DNA of 64,000 nt, taken from contig JAVBOW010000005.1 of assembly GCA_031550125.1 (NCBI GenBank), positions 56,704 to 120,703 of the forward strand, written 5' to 3'. The translations under genes were made by a program, and so were the position numbers. The notes beneath the pieces are model-generated. The model saw nothing but the letters and a program-made list of their open reading frames with translations. It had not been told where the DNA came from and made no database searches. The DNA is from JAVBOW01 sp031550125. Lineage in GTDB: Bacteria; Bacteroidota; Bacteroidia; Bacteroidales; Rikenellaceae. Below are positions 9,154 through 16,037 of the stretch, piece after piece (the first letter of the stretch is position 1; the number at the start of each line of letters is the position of its first letter).

Positions 9154-9219
9154 TGTTAATATTAAACACGGATGTGATTATGCCGAGCCATTTCAAAAAT
9201 TAAGGAAATGTATATTTCC
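9154..9219. promoter_or_regulatory. Two palindromic candidate operators upstream of the iron/haem operon
   Basis: GGAAATGTATATTTCC (9204-9219) is an inverted repeat with six-base arms GGAAAT/ATTTCC. A second near-palindrome, TGTTAATATTAAACA, lies at 9154-9168. Both are 80-170 bases upstream of the operon promoter in AT-rich sequence. They could bind a metal- or oxygen-responsive regulator; this is inference only. Confidence 0.35.
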
Positions 9220-9237
9220 AGCCATTAAGTGTATCAG

Positions 9238-9278
9238 GGGGTCAATTTACTGCGTCGAGAGGGGACAATTTGATGCGT
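9238..9278. repeat. Tandem imperfect 18-base repeats, possible IS21-family end remnant
   Basis: GGGGTCAATTTACTGCGT (9238-9255) and GGGGACAATTTGATGCGT (9261-9278) match at 15 of 18 positions with a 23-base period. Spaced copies of a short TCAATTT-like motif are typical of the ends of IS21-family elements. No istA or istB gene remains, so it would be a scar. Confidence 0.35.
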
Positions 9279-9631
9279 TTTATACATTCTACCCACCGGA
9301 ACCCGAAAAGGAACCCATACCGGGCGACAACCAAAGCCAGCCGGCAGCTTCGAAGCCTACCAAGCACCCGCCCAACGCCGGGGCTGTAAAGAGTATCGAA
9401 ACCCTTACGATAAAAAACCAAAAGGAAGAAAAGGGGATAACCGAAAGCCAAAGCAGCGTAGAGGCCGCGAAGACGACCAATATTACCAGCGAGTCCGAAA
9501 AATCGGAAACGACGGCAACGACGGCAACGGCAACGGCAACGGAGCCGGGAAAAGACCCTTACCGCTGGCGGTACATTCTTTGGATATTGGTAATTGTCGT
9601 CGTTGCTCTGACCGCGCCGAAAAAGGCATAG
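9239..9631 (+). pseudogene. Start-less gene remnant with C-terminal membrane segment
   Basis: A plus-strand frame is open from the stop at 9110-9112 to TAG at 9629-9631 but contains no ATG, GTG or TTG before the coding-like part. The translated tail is Pro/Glu/Lys-rich, then Thr/Ala repeats (TATTATATAT), then a membrane segment in WRYILWILVIVVVALTAPKKA. It looks like the 3' end of a gene whose start was removed at the repeat boundary near 9240. I do not recognise the family. It is followed directly by a hairpin at 9635-9672. Confidence 0.4.
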
Positions 9632-9634
9632 AAA

Positions 9635-9672
9635 AACCCGAAAAGGGCCGTAATTGGGTTCCTTTTCGGGTT
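9635..9672 (+). terminator. Hairpin after the gene remnant
   Basis: AACCCGAAAAGG (9635-9646) pairs perfectly with CCTTTTCGGGTT (9661-9672) across a 14-base loop. It starts 3 bases after the remnant's stop codon and is a probable terminator. Confidence 0.5.
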
Positions 9673-9705
9673 CCTTTGATGTAACCTATTTATTGTTAAG
9701 GTTAT

Positions 9706-9720
9706 TGGCGGAGAGAGAGG
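9706..9720. repeat. attL: displaced tRNA-Ser 3' end copy
   Basis: TGGCGGAGAGAGAGG is identical to 17596-17610 within the tRNA-Ser gene. Identity ends after this core (ATTTTG here, GATTCG there). This is the left junction of the element. Confidence 0.75.
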
Positions 9721-9779
9721 ATTTTGTGCCTCTCTGTAATCGCCTTATAGTCAATATCTCAAAAACCTGGATTCGGGAC

Positions 9780-9793
9780 TGTCACCGATTTTG
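9780..9793 (+). repeat. Left-end copy of TGTCACCGATTTTG, candidate integrase arm site
   Basis: The 14-base sequence TGTCACCGATTTTG recurs exactly at 17477-17490 near the other end of the element, each followed by a base and CCG. Subterminal repeats shared by both ends are typical arm-type sites for tyrosine integrases or excisionases. Confidence 0.5.
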
Positions 9794-9891
9794 TCCGGGC
9801 GGTCTTGCGGCCGGTTGCACCGCGATTCATTATCAATGCAAAGGTAGTAATTAATTACGAAACAGCAATGGTGTAAAGCATTAATTTACAG

Positions 9892-10443
9892 CTATTTTTC
9901 ATAAACTTGTACCCGCAGCCGCTTGTGTGATACTGGAGCCAGCCGCAAGTCTTGACGGTACAGGGCCTTATAGTCTATCTTGAACGGAAAGGCGGTTTTT
10001 AGAGCCTGCGCTTCCCGGCGACCCAGAGGGTTGCCGCAGGATAGGATAGCGCCGCTATTGCGAACCAAAAAGCGCTCTACCGGGCCACGGCGATAGACGT
10101 TCTTAGCGTTTCCATTGGCGGATTCCCTTTCGATGAAGTGAATAAAATCCGGGCAGTACTCCTTGCCTGCGTATTGGGTATGGTATAGGTCTTGGCGGGG
10201 TTCTACCCGAATGACCGTTATCGTTTTGTCGGGATAGGTATTTCTTATTTGGGCCAGCATCGAGAGGAACAGTTGTTCAACCGCCCCTAAATCGCCGTAA
10301 ATAAAGATCTTGTACCCCTCACCGATCAGGACATAGAGGGCGCAAAGCAGGTGTATCGAAAAGGCGTCCGGGCATTTCCCCTTAGCCGGGCCTATGACCA
10401 TGACCGTCTTATCGGGTTCGGAGATTGGTTTGAAGTTTGGCAT
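9892..10443 (-). CDS. Hypothetical protein, possible SLOG/DUF1273-like Rossmann domain
   Basis: The protein has 183 residues, no signal peptide and no membrane segment. The order of elements resembles the SLOG/YpsA (DUF1273) fold: an early strand and loop (VMVIGPAKGKCPD), a helix, GYKIFIYGDLGAVEQLFL, the strand TITVIRVEP, then RRGPVERFLVRNSGAILSCG, which resembles the Y..RN..MV..SD segment of that family. The match is by eye and weak. SLOG proteins bind nucleotides and appear in plasmid maintenance and defence systems. The gene is divergent from the XRE regulator at 10551 and lies just inside attL. About 170 bases between attL and this gene hold only the arm repeat and the palindrome GTAATTAATTAC. 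Confidence 0.5.
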   Translation of the reverse strand: MPNFKPISEPDKTVMVIGPAKGKCPDAFSIHLLCALYVLIGEGYKIFIYGDLGAVEQLFLSMLAQIRNTYPDKTITVIRVEPRQDLYHTQYAGKEYCPDFIHFIERESANGNAKNVYRRGPVERFLVRNSGAILSCGNPLGRREAQALKTAFPFKIDYKALYRQDLRLAPVSHKRLRVQVYEK

Positions 10444-10474
10444 CTCGCGTTAGGTTAAGTCTTTATATCCGGGG

Positions 10475-10512
10475 CAAATATAGTTATATTCCCGATATGC
10501 AGACGATATCGT
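10475..10512. promoter_or_regulatory. Divergent control region between SLOG-like and XRE genes
   Basis: TATATTTG on the minus strand (10475-10482) fits a -7 box for the SLOG-like gene. A perfect 10-base palindrome ACGATATCGT (10503-10512) and a nearby CGATAT lie before the XRE start and may be the XRE binding site. No clear -33 box was found. Confidence 0.35.
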
Positions 10513-10550
10513 CCGTGAAAATTTTTCGCATCTTCCGGTTCTTTGTTATT

Positions 10551-10781
10551 ATGAAAAAATATAAGCGCAACGATATCCTACTGAAAGAGGTAGCAAAGAG
10601 GCTCAAGCAACTGCGTGAGGCCAAGGGGTTGTCGCAAGCCGATGTTTATATAGATACGGATCTGAATATGTCCCGCGTCGAGGGCGGCAGAACGAGCATC
10701 ACCCTGACTACGTTGACGGCTCTGTGCAAGTATTATGGCACGACCCTCGAAGAACTTTTCAGAGGCATCAAGACTGAATAA
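10551..10781 (+). CDS. XRE-family helix-turn-helix regulator
   Basis: A short regulator of 76 residues from the ATG at 10551 (MKKYKRNDILLKEVAKRLKQ). The helix-turn-helix spans about residues 10-68, with the recognition region LSQADVYIDTDLNMSRVEGG and the Cro/C1-like ending TLTALCKYYGTTLEELF. An upstream in-frame ATG at 10498 is possible but would add a non-conserved tail. It is divergent from the SLOG-like gene and probably controls it and itself. Such small regulators are common on Bacteroidales mobile elements. Confidence 0.8.
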   Translation: MKKYKRNDILLKEVAKRLKQLREAKGLSQADVYIDTDLNMSRVEGGRTSITLTTLTALCKYYGTTLEELFRGIKTE

Positions 10782-10832
10782 GGGAACGCAGCTTGCCGCA
10801 CCACCCCCTTGCCTGTTGGTAGCGACCAGCCC

Positions 10833-10913
10833 TTGTATTAAAATAAGCCCTGCAAGGCTTCAGAAGGAACCGGCGCAGCCGGCCCCGGCCTTGCAGGGCT
10901 TATTTTAATACAA
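10833..10913. repeat. 81-base palindrome with perfect 26-base arms and nested loop hairpin
   Basis: The left arm (10833-10858) and right arm (10888-10913) are exact reverse complements over 26 bases. The 29-base loop contains its own hairpin, CCGGC-gca-GCCGG. The stem core GCCCTGCAAGGC is flanked by A-rich and T-rich ends, so it could terminate transcription both ways. It lies between XRE (stop 10781) and AraC (start 11006). A replication or recombination role is also possible. Confidence 0.8.
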
Positions 10914-11005
10914 AATCTTTGCGGACAACGGGTAAGGGGGTACCTAACCCATTTTGATCCCTGCATTGGGTGGCTTAATGTGGAATAATTCGTACATTCG
11001 CAGAC

Positions 11006-11848
11006 ATGAACGACGGTATCAGGACATTCGAGTTTAAGGATTCGCCGATCGAGATCGAGGTAAAGGACCTGCGGTTTGTCAAGGAGTTGCCCAAACTGCT
11101 CGGCAATCCCCACAAAGCGACCTTTTACCAGATCGTGTGGCTGACCGGGGGCGAGGCGGTCTTTCGCATCGACTTCCGGGATATATCTGTCAAGGCGAAT
11201 GAAGTCCTAATTATCTCCGCCGGACAGGTCTGCCAGTTCGATACAAAGTCTGATTACTCTGGCAGGATGATTCTGTTCACGTGGTCGTTCTTCACGGTTA
11301 CCGACCTGGATTCCAATTTTCTGCACACGGCCGAAATCCTCAATCCGGGACATCTGAACAAGACCGTTGCCGTTTGTCCACAGTTCATGGGCAATTTATT
11401 CGAGTTGCTGGAAGAAGAGTTGAAGCAACCGCCCGATTCCTTCCAGGCCGGGATCGCCCAGAACTATCTGCGGATTATCCTGCTCCAGTCCGAGCGGCAA
11501 CTGAAGGCGGCCCATCCCTCGGTGCTGAATACCGTCGGCCGCAAATTCTATAATGCCGTCGAACAGCATTTCCGGGATAACAGGAATACGGAATATTATG
11601 TGCAGCTATTGGGAATAAACGAGAAAGTCCTCTCCAAAGAGGTCAAAACCCTGACCGGCAAAACGCCGAAAGTGTATATCGATTCGCGCACGATACTCGA
11701 AGCGCAGCGGATGCTATCGTACAGCGACCTTTCGGCCAAAGAGATCGGTTTCGAGTTGGGCTTTGACGAGCCGACCAATTTTGCCAAGTATTTCCGCAAG
11801 CATACCGGCATGACCCCGGCGCAGTTCCGGGATTCGACAAGACGTTAA
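11006..11848 (+). CDS. AraC-family transcriptional regulator
   Basis: The protein has 280 residues: a cupin-like sensor domain (about 1-150, with AVFRIDFRDISVKANEVLII) and a C-terminal AraC DNA-binding domain (about 185-278). The latter has two helix-turn-helix units and the standard ending EIGFELGFDEPTNFAKYFRK followed by HTGMTPAQFR. It precedes, by 127 bases, a three-gene operon of redox-type enzymes that it probably activates in response to a small molecule. This regulator-plus-oxidoreductase arrangement is common in Bacteroidota. The ligand is unknown. Confidence 0.9.
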   Translation: MNDGIRTFEFKDSPIEIEVKDLRFVKELPKLLGNPHKATFYQIVWLTGGEAVFRIDFRDISVKANEVLIISAGQVCQFDTKSDYSGRMILFTWSFFTVTDLDSNFLHTAEILNPGHLNKTVAVCPQFMGNLFELLEEELKQPPDSFQAGIAQNYLRIILLQSERQLKAAHPSVLNTVGRKFYNAVEQHFRDNRNTEYYVQLLGINEKVLSKEVKTLTGKTPKVYIDSRTILEAQRMLSYSDLSAKEIGFELGFDEPTNFAKYFRKHTGMTPAQFRDSTRR

Positions 11849-11909
11849 CCCGTAGCGGAGATTTACCATTATTGGACGCTGATTGATAATCGCTGCGCGG
11901 AGCCGTGGC

Positions 11910-11972
11910 TGTACTTTTGTATCGTAAAGGTTCGGGAAAAAACCATTTAACGATATAATCACTAAAAGTACA
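11910..11972 (+). promoter_or_regulatory. Promoter and inverted repeat of the cargo operon
   Basis: TACTTTTG (11912-11919) fits the -7 box. It overlaps TGTACTTTT (11910-11918), which is an exact inverted repeat of AAAAGTACA (11964-11972) just before the ATG at 11976. The leader could therefore fold across its length, or the repeats could be regulator half-sites. Confidence 0.5.
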
Positions 11973-11975
11973 GAC

Positions 11976-12626
11976 ATGAAAAAGATCGTATTGATCGGAG
12001 CGAGCGGATTCGTAGGTTCCGCCATTCTGCATGAAGCGCTCAACCGGGGCATCAAAGTGACGGCAGTCGTCCGCAACCCCGAAAGCATCAAAATCTCGAA
12101 TCCTGATGTTGTCGTTATCAAAGCGGACGTTTCCGACGCCGACAAGGTAGCCGACATCTGCAAAGGCGCGGACGCCGTGATCAGCGCCTACAATCCGGGC
12201 TGGATGAATCCCGCTATTTACGAAGAAACCCTGAAAGTCTACCCGCAGATCCTCGCCGGTGTGAAGAAGGCAGGCGTTAAGCGTCTGTTGATCGTGGGCG
12301 GCGCGGGAACACTGTTCGTAGCTCCCGGCCTGCGCGTGGTCGATTCGGGCACTATCCCTGCCGAGATCATGGGCGGCGTGAAATCGCTCGGCGAATTTTA
12401 CCTCGATACCTTGATGAAGGAAAAAGAGATCGACTGGGTGTTCTTCTCCCCGGCAGGCTCGCTCGAACCAGGCCAGCGCACAGGCAAATACCGTTTGGGG
12501 AAAGACGATCTGATCCTGAACGACAAGGGAGAAAGCAAAATCTCGGTTCAGGACTACGCCAAAGCGATGGTGGACGAACTTGAAACTCCGCAGCACCACC
12601 AGGAGCGTTTCACTATCGGCTATTAA
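11976..12626 (+). CDS. NAD(P)-binding NmrA/SDR-like reductase
   Basis: The protein has 216 residues. The N-terminal Rossmann motif is GASGFVGSAI (GxxGxxG), followed by RNPESIKISNPDVVVIKADV and the typical AGVKRLLIVGGAGTLFV strand. This fits the atypical short-chain dehydrogenase / NmrA-like group. No canonical YxxxK active site is evident, so it may be a reductase or redox sensor rather than a classical dehydrogenase. It is the first gene of the cargo operon, 11 bases before the flavoprotein gene. It is soluble and cytoplasmic. Confidence 0.85.
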   Translation: MKKIVLIGASGFVGSAILHEALNRGIKVTAVVRNPESIKISNPDVVVIKADVSDADKVADICKGADAVISAYNPGWMNPAIYEETLKVYPQILAGVKKAGVKRLLIVGGAGTLFVAPGLRVVDSGTIPAEIMGGVKSLGEFYLDTLMKEKEIDWVFFSPAGSLEPGQRTGKYRLGKDDLILNDKGESKISVQDYAKAMVDELETPQHHQERFTIGY

Positions 12627-12637
12627 TCGCGTAAAAC

Positions 12638-13051
12638 ATGGATTTGGCAGGGATATACGGCTTTTTGCGCCAGCACAAGGACATTGCCTTTGCAACGGTC
12701 GGCGACGACGGCAGGCCCAAGATCCGGGTCTTTCAGGTGATGAAAATAGACGAGCAGGCAAACACGCTCTATTTCGCCACTTCGCCGGAGAAAGAGGTTT
12801 TCGTCCAGTTGCAATCGCAACCCGCCGTCGAACTGCTCGCCATGTCGGGCAATATCTCCGTCCGCATCTCCGGCGACGCCGCGTTCGATGTGCCGGACGA
12901 CATCTGCCGGGAGATATACGATACGAATCCCGTGCTGCCGAGGCTCTATAAGGATTACCGCGACCTGGTTTATTTCAGCGTCCCGGTTGCAACGCTCGAT
13001 TATTTCGACCTGACCACAACTCCACCGACATTAATTAATCACAAATTCTAA
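12638..13051 (+). CDS. Pyridoxamine 5'-phosphate oxidase-like (PNPOx) flavoprotein
   Basis: The protein has 137 residues and is a single split-barrel FMN-binding domain: FATVGDDGRPKIRVFQVMKI, NTLYFATSPEKEVFVQLQ, then SGNISVRISGDA. These small PNPOx-like proteins bind FMN or F420-type cofactors; most lack a proven reaction. The nitroimidazole-resistance Nim proteins belong to the same superfamily, but I see no specific Nim signature. It is second in the cargo operon, between the NmrA-like reductase and the SnoaL lipoprotein, and could receive reducing equivalents from the former (inference). Confidence 0.85.
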   Translation: MDLAGIYGFLRQHKDIAFATVGDDGRPKIRVFQVMKIDEQANTLYFATSPEKEVFVQLQSQPAVELLAMSGNISVRISGDAAFDVPDDICREIYDTNPVLPRLYKDYRDLVYFSVPVATLDYFDLTTTPPTLINHKF

Positions 13052-13057
13052 AAACAA

Positions 13058-13900
13058 ATGAAAAAGTTATTTTTACTCGCTGCTGTCGCAGTCATCAGCC
13101 TGAATTGCTGCGGACAAAACAACAAAACCGCCCTTTCCGACAAAGAGAAAGTCGTAGCCCTGCTCAAAAGCATCGAAACAGGGGACGCCGCGCCGGTCGC
13201 TTACATCAACCCGGACAAATACACCCAGCACAACCTGATCGTGGGCGACGGTCTGGCAGGTTTCGGGGCTGTACTGGCCCAGCTTCCCGAAGGCTCGGCA
13301 AGGGTGAATACCGTCAGGGTATTTCAGGATGGCAACTACGTTTTCGCCCACACGGATTACAATTTCTTCGGCCCGAAGATCGGTATCGATATCTTCCGTT
13401 TCGAGAACGGCCTGATCGTGGAGCATTGGGACAACCTGCAACAAACCCCGGAAACGGCCAATCCGAGTGGACATACGATGATCGACGGCACGACTGCGGT
13501 TGCCGACCCCGATAAGACCGCCGCGAACAAAGCGTTGGTGGAGCAGTTCGTCAAGGATGTGCTGATGGGCCAGAACCCGGATAAGTTGGCCTCCTATTTC
13601 GACGGCGACAACTACATCCAGCACAACCCCTCCATTGGTGACGGCCTTTCGGGACTCGGCAAAGCATTGCAGGCGATGGCCGAAGCCGGGTTGACGATGT
13701 CTTACAGCAAGATCCACAAGGTACTCGGCGAGGGCAATTTCGTGCTTACCGTCAGCGAAGGCGAATTCGGCAGCAACCACGTCGCATTCTACGACCTGTT
13801 CCGGGTCGAGAACGGCAAGATCGCCGAGCATTGGGACACCATCGAAACGATCATCCCCGAAAGCGAATGGGCGAACAAGAACGGGAAGTTTGGGTTTTAA
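13058..13900 (+). CDS. Exported protein with two tandem SnoaL/NTF2-like domains
   Basis: The protein has 280 residues with an N-terminal signal (MKKLFLLAAVAVISLNCCGQ) that carries a possible lipobox Cys. Two SnoaL-like repeats follow: the first with YTQHNLIVGDGLAGFG and HTDYNFFG, the second with YIQHNPSIGDGLSGLG and ending FRVENGKIAEHWDTIE. The first repeat has the parallel FRFENGLIVEHWDNLQ, showing an internal duplication. SnoaL-like folds act as hydrolases, cyclases or binding proteins; the substrate is unknown. It is last in the cargo operon, 6 bases after the PNPOx gene. Confidence 0.85.
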   Translation: MKKLFLLAAVAVISLNCCGQNNKTALSDKEKVVALLKSIETGDAAPVAYINPDKYTQHNLIVGDGLAGFGAVLAQLPEGSARVNTVRVFQDGNYVFAHTDYNFFGPKIGIDIFRFENGLIVEHWDNLQQTPETANPSGHTMIDGTTAVADPDKTAANKALVEQFVKDVLMGQNPDKLASYFDGDNYIQHNPSIGDGLSGLGKALQAMAEAGLTMSYSKIHKVLGEGNFVLTVSEGEFGSNHVAFYDLFRVENGKIAEHWDTIETIIPESEWANKNGKFGF

Positions 13901-13918
13901 CTATAGCGGGCTAATTCG

Positions 13919-13955
13919 AAGAAGGGAGCGCACTTATGCGCTCCCTTCTTATTGT
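13919..13955. terminator. Terminator between cargo operon and relaxase gene
   Basis: AAGAAGGGAGCGCA (13919-13932) pairs with TGCGCTCCCTTCTT (13937-13950) over a four-base loop, followed by ATTGT. It lies between convergent genes and can serve both strands. Confidence 0.85.
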
Positions 13956-14001
13956 AACCATTTAAGAATGGTTCCTGCTCTATCTGTCGAGCAATTTACG
14001 G

Positions 14002-15501
14002 CTAAATTCCCCGCCCCCGGCTTTGTGTGGGTTTGATGTCTAGTTTTTGTTGCAGTTCCTCGAATTTCTGTTTGAACCGCTGAACGATGTCCTCGCCATT
14101 GATGGTCAGGAGAAAACGATTGATGATGTTCGGGTACTTTTCGATTTGGGCGGTGGAGCGTTCGGCCGGAAACGTCTTTTTATACTCAGGAGAATACAGA
14201 TCGCCGGAAAAACGGACAGGCCGTAAATTGATAAGGTCGGTTATCATCGGGTCGGTGAACCCCACCACTTTGCAGTATTCGGCCATCTCTGCCAGTTGCG
14301 GGGCGTTGGGAAACCATTTACCGATGCTCTCTATCTGCTGCCGGTGATTGGTCTTGGCGGTCTGCTCGGCCTGCCGGAGCTTGTTCACTTCGTTTTCGTG
14401 GGCTTTATTTAATCGCTCATTACCGACCTCGTGATCGTAGCGTAGATCGCCTATTTGTCGGTCTTTTTTCTCTAACTGCTCTTTTAATCCCTCGTTGTCG
14501 GCTTTCAGGTCGGCAATCTCTTGCTGCTGGCGTTCAATTTTGGACGAGCCGAATAGAGAACTCACGCCATCGGCGATCTTTGTCCCTGCCTCGGCCGTGG
14601 CGTTCTTTAGCTTTTGCCCGGTCAGTTTTCCTTTTTCGCGGTAAAGCTCCTTGCTGGTGTCTGCTAACTTGGCCTCGGCTTGTTTCTGGCCTTCCTCCGC
14701 TTGCTGTGCTTTGCCCTGGGCCTGTTCGGTGCGAATCTGGGCTTGTTGGGTCAGCTGCTCCTGCTCCACGACCTCTTGCCGTTGAGTTTCTTTAATTTCG
14801 ACCAAATGGTTAATCTCAGCCTCCATCGCTTGTTTGTTGACCGCGATACTTCGAGCGTATTCAATATGGGTGATGTGCCGGGCTTCTGAGCCTTCAATAC
14901 CGCGCTCCAGACCGTACTTTGCCATTGCCTCAGCATATGTGGTCTGATATTCTTTGAGTTTGGTTCGGGCTGTTACATCATCAGCACATAGGCGAGGAGC
15001 ATCGGTTTTCTTCTTGCGGTACTGCTTTTTGCCGGGGTCGGCGGACTTGGTCTTCTCTTGGGCGGCCTTGCGGCGTTCTCCGATTACGATGGGAACCACC
15101 GTCGCGTGGATATGGGGCGAGGTTTCGTCCATATGAAGGACGGCCGACACAACGTTATCCGCGCCGTAGGTCTTACGCAGCCAGGCCAGATTATCATCGC
15201 ACCACTCATCGAGCTGTCCTTCTGCCTCGATGCGGTGCATATCTTCGCGCGTACCCGACAAGATAACGCGCAAAGCCCGGACTTGGTTCGTGCCGATCTT
15301 GCGGGTCAGCCCGGCGGTGTCGAGGCGGTGCTGGATCGCCTGCGTCCGATCCTTTATCCCATCGGGATAAGCGATCAGAAACTTATCGAGATGCTTGCGG
15401 GAAGGGTCGGCATTTACCGGGTCGATACTCCGCTCGATATGAGGGGTTAGCCCGGCGTCATTCCCCTCGCCTTTGTCTATATGTAATACTACAAAGCCCA
15501 T
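14002..15501 (-). CDS. MobV (Pre/Mob) family relaxase
   Basis: The protein has 499 residues. The N-terminal relaxase domain has HIER (21-24) and the metal-binding motif HMDETSPHIH (H123, D125, E126, H130, H132). Residues from about 210 to 400 are strongly coiled-coil (Gln/Glu/Lys-rich), and the C-terminus is basic. MobV proteins nick oriT and lead the strand into a recipient using a helper's secretion system. The hairpin-rich region just upstream (15562-15658) is the likely nick region. It is convergent with the cargo operon. Confidence 0.9.
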   Translation of the reverse strand: MGFVVLHIDKGEGNDAGLTPHIERSIDPVNADPSRKHLDKFLIAYPDGIKDRTQAIQHRLDTAGLTRKIGTNQVRALRVILSGTREDMHRIEAEGQLDEWCDDNLAWLRKTYGADNVVSAVLHMDETSPHIHATVVPIVIGERRKAAQEKTKSADPGKKQYRKKKTDAPRLCADDVTARTKLKEYQTTYAEAMAKYGLERGIEGSEARHITHIEYARSIAVNKQAMEAEINHLVEIKETQRQEVVEQEQLTQQAQIRTEQAQGKAQQAEEGQKQAEAKLADTSKELYREKGKLTGQKLKNATAEAGTKIADGVSSLFGSSKIERQQQEIADLKADNEGLKEQLEKKDRQIGDLRYDHEVGNERLNKAHENEVNKLRQAEQTAKTNHRQQIESIGKWFPNAPQLAEMAEYCKVVGFTDPMITDLINLRPVRFSGDLYSPEYKKTFPAERSTAQIEKYPNIINRFLLTINGEDIVQRFKQKFEELQQKLDIKPTQSRGRGI

Positions 15502-15561
15502 GACTATACGATTTATGATTAGTTTTTGGGGCGGCTGCGAACGCGGCCGCCGGGGTGTCCA

Positions 15562-15658
15562 GAGGGGTTTACCCCTCGGCTTATTGGGGCATTTTCAGCG
15601 TCACGAAGTGATGCGGCTCGGGAAATGCCCTAATAAGCTATGGCTTTTGTGAAAAGCC
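15562..15658. other. Candidate oriT: cluster of hairpins before the relaxase gene
   Basis: Within 100 bases are GAGGGG-ttta-CCCCTC (15562-15577), a long stem CTTATTGGGGCATTT (15580-15594) with AAATGCCCTAATAAG (15623-15637) matching at 14 of 15 positions, the inner TCAC-gaa-GTGA (15601-15611), and GGCTTTT-gtg-AAAAGCC (15642-15658). MobV-family oriT sites usually lie directly upstream of mob and are hairpin-rich. Confidence 0.55.
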
Positions 15659-15674
15659 GGGGGAGAGGCCGAAG

Positions 15675-16037
15675 CTAATTCGGCATTAGGTCTGTACCGG
15701 GGCCGGGGATCTTCCAGATTACAATCGGACTTAACGCCTGCCCGATGATCCATTGACGGAACAGATTAGCACCCGGCGCCCAGATACGGAAAGCCAGCGC
15801 GGTTATCATTTCCAGATTGTATAGTTCGGTACAACTGCCGTCGTTGTGGCGTAGGCGGTGACATACCTCGCTTTCAAAGAGGACGCCGCCTTTTAGGATG
15901 GATGTGATGTTGCTACTAACTTTCGCTACATAGCAGTTGAACAGGTATGCGATCTGGGGCTTGCTCATCCAGACCGTGCCGTTGGCGGGTGTGACTACAA
16001 CTTGCCCGCCGATAATGGATATGCATCCTCTTTTCAT
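15675..16037 (-). CDS. RhuM-like small protein of the mobile element
   Basis: The protein has 120 residues. The middle, WMSKPQIAYLFNCYVAKVSS, then ELYNLEMITALAFRIWAPGA and LFRQWI, parallels the N-terminal part of RhuM-family proteins, which have an HTH-like segment, YNLD and then FR.W. It lacks the long C-terminal part of full RhuM. Its start overlaps the integrase stop by 4 bases (ATGA), so translation is probably coupled. A DNA-binding helper of integration or mobilization is possible but not shown. Confidence 0.6.
   Translation of the reverse strand: MKRGCISIIGGQVVVTPANGTVWMSKPQIAYLFNCYVAKVSSNITSILKGGVLFESEVCHRLRHNDGSCTELYNLEMITALAFRIWAPGANLFRQWIIGQALSPIVIWKIPGPGTDLMPN

Noticed and set aside
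9654..9854. 67-codon plus-strand frame spanning attL
   Set aside because: It crosses the element junction and a hairpin and shows no similarity; likely chance.
11643..12761. 372-codon minus-strand frame across the AraC and NmrA-like genes
   Set aside because: Antisense to two clear protein families and to the promoter between them.
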